A stretch of 10,418 nucleotides of DNA. Origin: CAZBWE01 sp964495465 (GTDB taxonomy: Bacteria > Planctomycetota > Phycisphaerae > Sedimentisphaerales > Anaerobacaceae). The stretch is from positions 1 to 10,418 of the forward strand of contig CAZBWE010000075.1 in NCBI GenBank assembly GCA_964495465.1, read 5' to 3'. How positions within the stretch are numbered: position 1 is the stretch's first letter; each line of letters opens with the position of its first letter. The notes under the pieces were generated by a model. That model was given only the letters and a program-made list of their open reading frames with translations, did no database searches and had not been told where the DNA came from. Made by a program: the position numbers and the translations under genes. Shown in pieces: positions 4,625 through 10,418 of the stretch.

Positions 4625-6021
4625 AACATCGTAATTTTGCTAAGGCACTTACAATAAAGTCAAAAAGGATGGCTAAGTTCCCATTTCAACTTTTAATTAA
4701 GTCAGCTTCTTCGGGGAATGAAGAATCCCTATTGTGCAAAGCTCTTTTGAGGTCTGTTCCCGGCAGTCGTGAGGTTTATGATGCCTTATGGAATAACAAA
4801 AAAGTGATATTAAAGCTGTTCTCACACAGAATTAGTGCAAGGCGTCATCTTAAAAGAGATTGGGAAGGACTCAGTAATTTAATAAAACTTGAATTAAACT
4901 CGCCTAAGCCCTTGTTTTGTGGAAAAACAGAAGACGGCAGATGGGCCATGGTAGTGGAAAAAATAGTTCACTCGTCAACTGCCTTGAATGTATTTCAACA
5001 AACAAAGGAGCCGACTGAGAAGCTTGACATTTTGATTACTGTTTGTAGAGAATTAGCGAAGCTGCACAGTAAGGGAGTTCTGCAAAAAGATTTACATCTT
5101 GGCAATTTTCTGCTGGGGTTTGATAAAGTTTTTGTGCTCGACCCCGGTCAGATGCGCTTCTTACAGCGAGAAGTTGATAAGAAGGCCGGACTTTCTCAGT
5201 TAGCAATGTTGGCAGGTTATTCGACGGACAGCGACATACATCTCGTTGAGAAACTTTACGGGGAATATTTTAGCGCCCGTAACTGGCATGCAGAAAAGCC
5301 GGATATGAAGTTAATTCAAAGGCAGATAACTGCTCATCGCAAAAGGGGTATCAAGAGAGGATTAAAAAAGTGTCTGCGAACAAGCAAGAGAACCCTGCGG
5401 ATTAAATCAGAAAACTACCTTGCTGTATTTGACAAAGGTTTCTATCAGGGAGATGGACCGCTCGATTTCATAGAAAAAGTAGACGCCCTTATGGATAAAG
5501 GAGAGATTCTCAAGAAAGGCGGAACCTCTTATGTGTCACGCCTGATGTGGAATGGCAAGGATGTGGTAGTTAAACGATATAATCATAAAGGGCTTATGCA
5601 TTCGCTTCGTCATACAATAAAGAAGTCCCGCGCCAGGTTGGGATGGCTGCACGCGCATCGGCTCAGAATGCTACAAATACCCACGCCGAAACCGTTAGTT
5701 TACATCGAACATCGAAAGGCAGGGCTTATCTGGCAATCTTATCTGGTAACCAAATACGTTGAAGGACAGAAGCTTTATGACTTCCTGCGGGGTAGTAATA
5801 TAACTGAAGAGAAACGCTCAACGATGACTAGGCAGATTGAAGAGTTGCTCGATAAGCTGGGCAAATACAAAATTACTCATGGGGACTTGAAGCATTCAAA
5901 TATTTTGATTGCTGATGACGGGCCGGTGATAACAGACCTTGACGGGATGGAATTTCACAAATGGGATTTGTTGTACAAAGCCAAACGAGCAAAAGATATA
6001 GCACACTTTACAAGCAGATAA
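4621..6021 (+). CDS. Tandem two-domain lipopolysaccharide-kinase-like protein
   Basis: A 466-residue protein with two kinase-like domains of the LPS kinase (KdkA/WaaP/InaA) superfamily. Domain 1 (about 45-235): VILKLF with candidate ATP lysine Lys65, KDLHLGN with catalytic Asp157 and Asn162, and VLDPGQ with metal-binding Asp174. Domain 2 (about 285-466): VVVKRY with Lys318, HGDLKHSN with Asp422 and Asn427, and TDLDG with Asp439/Asp441. Both halves keep the core catalytic residues, and the order of motifs repeats (GSREVYDALWNNKK versus GGTSYVSRLMWNGKD). Single-domain relatives are about 230-270 residues. It overlaps lpxI by 4 nt (ATGA), so the two are probably co-translated. Likely substrate is Kdo or another inner-core sugar, an inference from context; an unrelated small-molecule or protein substrate cannot be excluded. 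No signal peptide or membrane segment is seen. Confidence 0.8.
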   Translation: MKHRNFAKALTIKSKRMAKFPFQLLIKSASSGNEESLLCKALLRSVPGSREVYDALWNNKKVILKLFSHRISARRHLKRDWEGLSNLIKLELNSPKPLFCGKTEDGRWAMVVEKIVHSSTALNVFQQTKEPTEKLDILITVCRELAKLHSKGVLQKDLHLGNFLLGFDKVFVLDPGQMRFLQREVDKKAGLSQLAMLAGYSTDSDIHLVEKLYGEYFSARNWHAEKPDMKLIQRQITAHRKRGIKRGLKKCLRTSKRTLRIKSENYLAVFDKGFYQGDGPLDFIEKVDALMDKGEILKKGGTSYVSRLMWNGKDVVVKRYNHKGLMHSLRHTIKKSRARLGWLHAHRLRMLQIPTPKPLVYIEHRKAGLIWQSYLVTKYVEGQKLYDFLRGSNITEEKRSTMTRQIEELLDKLGKYKITHGDLKHSNILIADDGPVITDLDGMEFHKWDLLYKAKRAKDIAHFTSR

Positions 6022-6034
6022 CTAAAAAGTTATC
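6017..6034. terminator. Weak bidirectional hairpin between convergent operons
   Basis: GATAACT (6017-6023) and AGTTATC (6028-6034) form a perfect 7-bp inverted repeat with an AAAA loop; the kinase stop codon lies inside the left arm. It occupies the 30-base gap between convergent genes, where a shared terminator is expected. The stem is AT-rich and lacks a clear T tract, so strength is doubtful. Confidence 0.35.
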
Positions 6035-6051
6035 ATTTAAGATGCAGCATT

Positions 6052-7032
6052 TCACAGGCACTCTATAATCGATTCGGTCAACTGTTTGCCAATTACACTG
6101 ACGTCAAATTTTGCCGCATGGGTTCTGCCCTCTTGCCCCATTTTTTTTCGTAATTGGGGGTCTTCAATCAATCGAGAAATCCTATCAACCCACTCCTGAG
6201 TATTTGTAGCTAAAAGGCCAGTGATACCGTCACGTACATAATCGGCGTTTGTCCCTACCGGTGAAGCGACTATCGGCAGACCTGCAGCTGCATATTCAAG
6301 AACCTTGAAACTACATTTACCTCTGGCAAATCGATTATCGGGTAGCGGTGCAAGTCCAATATCACTCGTAGCTAAATTAAAAGCGCGCGTTTCTTCAGAC
6401 CATTGGCGTTTTTCCACCTGCATATTTTGCAGGTCAAAGAAATCATCGCATATTATTCTCAAAACCACATTATCAAATCGTGAGCCGACTTCCTCAAGCA
6501 CAGGTTTGATTTGCTCAAGATAGCTCAGAGTGCTTTTGCTGCCGATCCAAACAAGGCAAATTTTATCGTCTTTTTCATAGCGATGGTCAATTTTGTAGTC
6601 ATTAGTTTTTATACCACTTGCAAGTACCGTAACGTTAGGATTGAATTTTAGTGCGTGTTCGGATAAGTAGGAACTGCCGGTTATCACCATATCAGCCAAT
6701 TTAACGCTTCTACGAAATCGTACTAAGTGCGATCTGCTATCACACTCAGGAGTTTTATCGCTGTACATTATTGCGTCATCAAAATGGTAAATAAGCCTCT
6801 TACTGTATCGGCGTAAACAAAAGGAGTCGAAGGGATTCAAACCTTTTTTGTGAAGTAAAACTGCGTCAAAATCTACTGCACGTCTAAAAAGTTTTAAACG
6901 TGCCAAAGAGCCTGCAGGTAGCTGGGCAACCTCACAGTCTATGCCATTCGCCTGCAGAATATCGATGTAAACTCCTATTCGTTGTCTGAAGCCAGCACGA
7001 TTCAGGTTGTTGCTTAATATCAAAAGTTTCAT
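6052..7032 (-). CDS. GT4-type (GT-B fold) glycosyltransferase
   Basis: A 326-residue cytoplasmic or membrane-peripheral sugar transferase, somewhat short for GT4. The N-terminal Rossmann half begins MKLLILSNNL and includes a GFRQRIGVYIDIL helix. The C-terminal half has the nucleotide-sugar site: LVWIGSKST (about 160-168), DIGLAPLPDN (224-233), then RGKCSFKVLEYAAAGLP with Lys239, Lys243 and Glu246, followed by IVASPVGTNADYVRDGITGLLA, the classic donor-binding segment. Sugar and acceptor cannot be told. It is the last gene of the minus-strand cluster, 41 bases after the epimerase, with no evident ribosome site before ATG 7032, and it converges on the kinase gene. Confidence 0.85.
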   Translation of the reverse strand: MKLLILSNNLNRAGFRQRIGVYIDILQANGIDCEVAQLPAGSLARLKLFRRAVDFDAVLLHKKGLNPFDSFCLRRYSKRLIYHFDDAIMYSDKTPECDSRSHLVRFRRSVKLADMVITGSSYLSEHALKFNPNVTVLASGIKTNDYKIDHRYEKDDKICLVWIGSKSTLSYLEQIKPVLEEVGSRFDNVVLRIICDDFFDLQNMQVEKRQWSEETRAFNLATSDIGLAPLPDNRFARGKCSFKVLEYAAAGLPIVASPVGTNADYVRDGITGLLATNTQEWVDRISRLIEDPQLRKKMGQEGRTHAAKFDVSVIGKQLTESIIECL

Positions 7033-7073
7033 ATAGCTGATGTTCTATTCATAAATATTTCAACTCAACGGAA

Positions 7074-8078
7074 TTATCTGGCCTCGGCAGAACTTGCAGT
7101 TAATATATTTTTCCAGCAGTAGCTAATCATCTCCTGAAGACCTTCATCCAAAGTAATTTGCGGCGTGAAGCCATTAGTTACGGTTCTAAGCTTTGAGACA
7201 TCGGCAGCTTTTCTGACCGCCCCTTCAGGCTTGGTAGTATCGAAAACCACCTGCGGTTTCTTGTCAGTAATTCTCAAAATCCGCTCAACCAGTTCACGAA
7301 TGGTAGTCTCTCTGTCATGTCCCACATTGACCGGATCAGCAACTGCATAAAGTTCGGTGACAAGCTTTAGTCCCAAAGCCAAATCCTTTCCATGTACGAA
7401 GCTGCGGGTTTGGTTTCCACTACCCCAAGCAATAACGGGGTCGTCACCTCTTAAGATTTTCTGAATCAATGTGGGCATCACGTGGGCCTTTTCATGCTCA
7501 AATGATTCTCGTGGCCCGTAGCCATTAAACGGCCGTGCGATCGCAATCTCCATGCTATATTCTCGCGCATAGTACTGTCCCTGTAATTCAATCATTCGCT
7601 TGCCCCAGCCATAGCCTATGTTGACGGTTTCGGGCACGCCTCGAAGCGCCTCGTCTTCTTTGGTAGGTACCTCGGCATCGTCAGGATACACGCACGAACT
7701 ACTGACAACAAGAAAACGGCGGATGTCATGTCGTCTTGCAGCTTCCAGAAGGTTAAAACCAATGGATATAACATCGGTAAGCATTTCGCCATGATGATTC
7801 ATACTATATTCGACGCCGAAGGCAGGAGCAGCCAAGTTCAATACCATGTCTTGACCAGAGCAAACATTTTCACAATGACTCAAGTATCGCAAGTCAACAT
7901 TATGAAAGCAGATTTGATTGATAACGCCTGATAAATTCTCCAGGCGCCCACGGGAAAGGTTATCAGCGACAGTTACCCTTGCGCCTTCATCAACAAGCAG
8001 TTCAACAAGGTAAGACCCGATAAACCCAGCCCCCCCAGCTACAAGTACTTTTTTGTTATTCCAATATGTCTTGGTCAT
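7074..8078 (-). CDS. NAD(P)-dependent sugar epimerase/reductase, fucose-synthetase-like
   Basis: A 334-residue extended short-chain dehydrogenase that modifies a nucleotide sugar. The Rossmann glycine motif is GGAGFIG (Gly15, Gly18, Gly21) with Asp39 after the second strand. SSSCVYP (126-132) and Tyr156-x-x-x-Lys160 supply the catalytic Ser, Tyr and Lys. SSCVYP, HVMPTLIQKI (199-208), WGSGNQTRSFVHGKDLA (218-234) and KPEGAVRKAADVSKL (283-297) resemble GDP-L-fucose synthase more than plain GalE, though GDP-mannose 3,5-epimerase-like and UDP-sugar epimerases remain possible. Its place among glycosyltransferases says it makes a donor sugar for them. It starts at ATG 8078, 108 bases after the upstream gene; no strong ribosome site is seen. 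Confidence 0.85.
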   Translation of the reverse strand: MTKTYWNNKKVLVAGGAGFIGSYLVELLVDEGARVTVADNLSRGRLENLSGVINQICFHNVDLRYLSHCENVCSGQDMVLNLAAPAFGVEYSMNHHGEMLTDVISIGFNLLEAARRHDIRRFLVVSSSCVYPDDAEVPTKEDEALRGVPETVNIGYGWGKRMIELQGQYYAREYSMEIAIARPFNGYGPRESFEHEKAHVMPTLIQKILRGDDPVIAWGSGNQTRSFVHGKDLALGLKLVTELYAVADPVNVGHDRETTIRELVERILRITDKKPQVVFDTTKPEGAVRKAADVSKLRTVTNGFTPQITLDEGLQEMISYCWKNILTASSAEAR

Positions 8079-8097
8079 ATCATTGTTCCGACATTAT

Positions 8098-8114
8098 GTT
8101 GGTTTCGCACCAAC
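8098..8114 (-). other. Hairpin in the gap between CgeB-like GT and epimerase
   Basis: GTTGGT and ACCAAC form a perfect 6-bp stem with a 5-base loop, 20 bases upstream of the epimerase start in the only gap over 100 bases inside the minus cluster. No T run follows in the transcribed direction, so it is not an obvious terminator. I see no promoter consensus in the 8079-8186 gap. Confidence 0.3.
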
Positions 8115-8186
8115 CAATTCAGCCTCAGCTTTTCTTTAGTAAAACCGCTGCGTCCATCCATACAAACATTTTTACTAATACAGATC

Positions 8187-9236
8187 TCAAAGAATTTCTG
8201 CCCAAGGCGCATTATATTTTCCTGTCTCTATCAGGTCAAGCATGTACTGAGCTATCTTTTCACAGTTGAAATCTGCATGTGCCTTTTGCATCCCGGCCTG
8301 TGCGATTTTCTCTCTCTCCTGCTCGTGCTTGAGATACCAATCTGCGAGCTCAAAAAATTCATCAACTGTATCAAAATATCTCAGATGCACACTATCTTCG
8401 AAAAGCAGCTCGTAACCTGGAACTCTTTTTGCAAGTTCGAAAGTACCACAGGCAGGAATATTTGCAAATCTGTCTGAATGGTATAGATAAACGTCATTTG
8501 CAATATTGATACTGAGCGCTATTTTCGCACCGCTGATAGCATAAAAGCACTCCATCCCCTCGGTTTTCGGCCTGCCAAAACATGCGTACACCTTTGCGTT
8601 GGGCATTTCGGACAATCTCTTAGCCAGATTGTATCTATCTTCGTTACGCGGGAGGTCGCTATGCTCAGCTGCTCCCAAAAACGTGATATCAGTCTTCCAC
8701 TTATCGGCAACTTCATGCGGGTATTGTATGTCAGGGTCACAAGAAAATGGCATAAATGCACAACAAGACACACCAGCATCCTTGTAAGTTTGAAGAAACC
8801 TGCCAGCACTCGGCATTATGACGATGTCCATTTGTTTTCCTACTTCTGTCCGTTCTGATTTGGCTTCCGGGTATGGATCGCCGTCTCTACCAACAAAAAT
8901 CGCATTTGGTGCGGATTGTCGAGCGAATCTAATCGTTTCAGTTGTAATATATTTCATAGTGAGGAAAATTACAATATCGGGGTAGTATGCTTTAATTTGT
9001 TTCAAGAGAACCTCATCAGCGGTTCTTCTGGCAAAACGCGGCATAAATCGCCTAAAGTGCTTGCCGGAAAAAGGGTTGTATTGGGTCATTATATTTCTAT
9101 AGCTGAATCGCTGTACATCATGGCCAAGACGGATAAGGCCCTTAACCAGCCGGCGTTCCTCCAGGAATATAGACCTTGGCCATTCGTCCTTAAAATCCGC
9201 TATTACGAATATCCGTTTTGATTTTTGCACAGGCAT
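8187..9236 (-). CDS. CgeB-like glycosyltransferase
   Basis: A 349-residue protein resembling the CgeB / group 1-like glycosyltransferases (GT-B fold). The N-terminal half has an IFVIADF strand, FLEERRLVKGLIRLGHDV and YYPDIVIFLTMK, and a GRDGDPYPEA turn. The C-terminal half has TDITFLGAAE (182-191), a KIALSINIANDVYLYHSDRF region, then NIPACGTFELAKRVPGYELLFEDSVHLRYFDTVDEF (259-294), the conserved donor-site stretch of this family, and a terminal helix with EREKIAQAGMQKA. It starts 3 bases after the stop of the upstream GT2 gene, so the two are almost certainly co-transcribed and probably coupled. It likely adds one sugar to a surface glycan; donor unknown. Confidence 0.82.
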   Translation of the reverse strand: MPVQKSKRIFVIADFKDEWPRSIFLEERRLVKGLIRLGHDVQRFSYRNIMTQYNPFSGKHFRRFMPRFARRTADEVLLKQIKAYYPDIVIFLTMKYITTETIRFARQSAPNAIFVGRDGDPYPEAKSERTEVGKQMDIVIMPSAGRFLQTYKDAGVSCCAFMPFSCDPDIQYPHEVADKWKTDITFLGAAEHSDLPRNEDRYNLAKRLSEMPNAKVYACFGRPKTEGMECFYAISGAKIALSINIANDVYLYHSDRFANIPACGTFELAKRVPGYELLFEDSVHLRYFDTVDEFFELADWYLKHEQEREKIAQAGMQKAHADFNCEKIAQYMLDLIETGKYNAPWAEIL

Positions 9237-9239
9237 ATG

Positions 9240-10220
9240 TTAATCCAGACTGTCTGACATTTTCCTTGGCTTCTGTGTCACCGTAATATAAGGTGGCAAG
9301 GGTTTTGGCATTAGCCAGTTCATAACTATTTTGCCCTTTTTACTTTTCAGTAGCGCTTTTAAAAAATCAAAGTAAAGTCGTGTATCCAAAGGATAATAAG
9401 AACTAGCTTTCTTGAATAGCGACATTGCAGAATGCCTGTCTCCCATGGCTAGAGAGATTTTGCCCGCCTTACGATAAGCACGACTTATTTTGCGATTTGC
9501 TGCTTTGCGCATAACGTATTTATTTCCACCTAGGTGGAAATAAAATCGCTCTAACGTATGTGCTTTGTCGATCATTCCGACGGGGTCTTTCACACTTGAG
9601 AGATTCTCAGAGTACCACCGTTTAATCACATATGTGTCCGGGACAAATAGAAATTGAGCACGAGTAGAAATTCTCAAAAATACGTCATAATCAGGGCATC
9701 TTCTGATCGCCTCATCCCAAAAAAAGTCTTTCCAAACAGATTTACGAAAACAAGTAGCTGACGGCATAAGACAGGGGCCGAGGTCAAAAGAATATTTTGT
9801 AATCCATCCTGATTTATAACGTTCAGGAGAACTCATTTCTTCTTTTCTGCCATCAGGAAATTGCTCAATTACACGTGTATAAGCTGCACCATATTCTTGG
9901 TGCGTATTTAAATGTTCAATCATAATTTTCAAATAGTCCACAGGCCATAAATCATCCTCATCGAGGTAGGCAATATATTCGCCGGTTGCCTTGGCAAGGC
10001 CAAAATTTCGAGCACTGGATTGTCCACCGTTATCTTTGTAAAAATATCTTATTCTGTTGTCTAATATGCATTCTATAATAGAACGTGTGTCATCGGTCGA
10101 ACCATCATCGACTACAAGAACTTCAAAATCAGCAAAACTCTGCCTCAGCACGCTCTGGACAGCTTCTCTCACTAAGTTGCTTCGGTTATAGGTTGGAATT
10201 ATAACACTAACCTTAGCCAT
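9240..10220 (-). CDS. GT2 family glycosyltransferase
   Basis: A GT-A fold transferase. From ATG 10220 it has 326 residues and starts MAKVSVIIPTYNRSNLVREA, the standard family start; an in-frame TTG at 10244 would add eight residues (with initiator Met) but is less likely. VVDDGSTDDT (36-45) binds the nucleotide, and LDEDD (86-90) carries the metal-binding DxD (Asp87, Asp89). RCPDYDVFLRIS further on is the typical acceptor-side D-x-D-x-x-L region. The C-terminal 100 residues are Lys/Arg-rich, with one TPR-like helical pair (AYRKAGKISLAMGDRHSAMSLFKKA); no membrane helix is seen. GGA lies about ten bases before ATG. It is followed after 3 bases by the CgeB-like gene. Confidence 0.88.
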   Translation of the reverse strand: MAKVSVIIPTYNRSNLVREAVQSVLRQSFADFEVLVVDDGSTDDTRSIIECILDNRIRYFYKDNGGQSSARNFGLAKATGEYIAYLDEDDLWPVDYLKIMIEHLNTHQEYGAAYTRVIEQFPDGRKEEMSSPERYKSGWITKYSFDLGPCLMPSATCFRKSVWKDFFWDEAIRRCPDYDVFLRISTRAQFLFVPDTYVIKRWYSENLSSVKDPVGMIDKAHTLERFYFHLGGNKYVMRKAANRKISRAYRKAGKISLAMGDRHSAMSLFKKASSYYPLDTRLYFDFLKALLKSKKGKIVMNWLMPKPLPPYITVTQKPRKMSDSLD

Positions 10221-10287
10221 TTTATATTCCAAAGAAAAGAACAAAGACCAATAAATTGTTAAACATCGAAGCCTTTTCCAATAATGG

Positions 10288-10418
10288 TTACTGCCTGTCC
10301 TCCATTAAACCGATGTGTTCATTGACCCTGTATTGGAAATTAGGCACAGCTTTTCTGTTACATAGAACGATACTTGGTATTCTCAGAGCTGCAGAGATGG
10401 ACGCCGCACCTGAATACA
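10288..10418 (-). CDS. Partial gene, 3' end only, unidentified (possible glycosyltransferase)
   Basis: A minus-strand frame is open from the window edge to TAA at 10288-10290, giving 42 residues that begin YSGAASISAALRIPSIVL and end GLMEDRQ. The small-residue helix followed by RIPSIVL resembles the G-x-x-x-x-AAAL-x-IP-x-V segment near the C-terminus of GT-B enzymes such as GT9, which would suit the cluster, but 42 residues are too few to be sure. It is 67 bases upstream of the GT2 gene and in the same direction. Confidence 0.45.
   Translation of the reverse strand, partial: YSGAASISAALRIPSIVLCNRKAVPNFQYRVNEHIGLMEDRQ

Noticed and set aside
10218..10244. TTG at 10244 as start of the GT2 gene
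   Set aside because: The family start MAKVSVIIPTYN begins at ATG 10220, and the eight extra residues add nothing recognisable.
1..10418. CRISPR array, tRNA, rRNA, transposase or phage genes
   Set aside because: No regularly spaced repeats, no cloverleaf-like segment, no rRNA-like sequence and no transposase motif were seen on either strand.

Overview
The window looks like a Gram-negative bacterium that makes lipid A and uses a PEP-CTERM/exosortase surface-sorting system. Two proteins end in a PEP-A-T motif, a short hydrophobic stretch and an Arg cluster. lpxD is followed by lpxI, the non-LpxH pyrophosphatase. Moderate GC, weak or absent Shine-Dalgarno sites before several genes, and GAC-rich and short palindromic intergenic repeats fit a Planctomycetota (Phycisphaerae/Sedimentisphaerales-like) genome or MAG. 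That lineage is inference from protein style; no rRNA or marker gene is present.

Layout. (1) 1-2226, plus strand: two exported PEP-CTERM proteins. Both resemble cysteine-peptidase folds but from unrelated clans: a caspase/CHAT/DUF4347-like His-Cys domain in the first, a C39/papain-like Cys-His-Asp protein with an EF-hand-type loop in the second. Each is preceded by a copy of the same ~105-bp leader (17-121 and 1249-1353, 85/105 identical, no gaps). Each leader holds a strong SD, an identical 7-codon micro-ORF, and one base after its stop a 22-codon ORF that ends at the same aligned position in both copies. (2) 2227-2661: intergenic repeats and hairpins, then a strong sigma70-type promoter (2523-2552). 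(3) 2662-6021, plus strand: lpxD, lpxI and a protein with two tandem LPS-kinase-like domains; lpxI and the kinase overlap by 4 nt. (4) 6052-10418, minus strand, convergent with (3): a surface-glycan cluster read from right to left, with the 3' end of an unidentified gene, a GT2 glycosyltransferase, a CgeB-like glycosyltransferase, a fucose-synthetase-like NAD-dependent sugar epimerase/reductase and a GT4-type glycosyltransferase.

How they work together. lpxD and lpxI act in the acylation and UMP-release steps of lipid A synthesis, and the double kinase is a candidate for phosphorylating inner-core sugar. The minus-strand genes would make a sugar nucleotide and assemble an O-antigen or exopolysaccharide. 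PEP-CTERM proteins are usually found in genomes with exopolysaccharide/exosortase loci, but no exosortase gene lies in this window.

The most unusual feature is the duplicated leader with its paired micro-ORFs, shared by two genes whose mature domains are unrelated.
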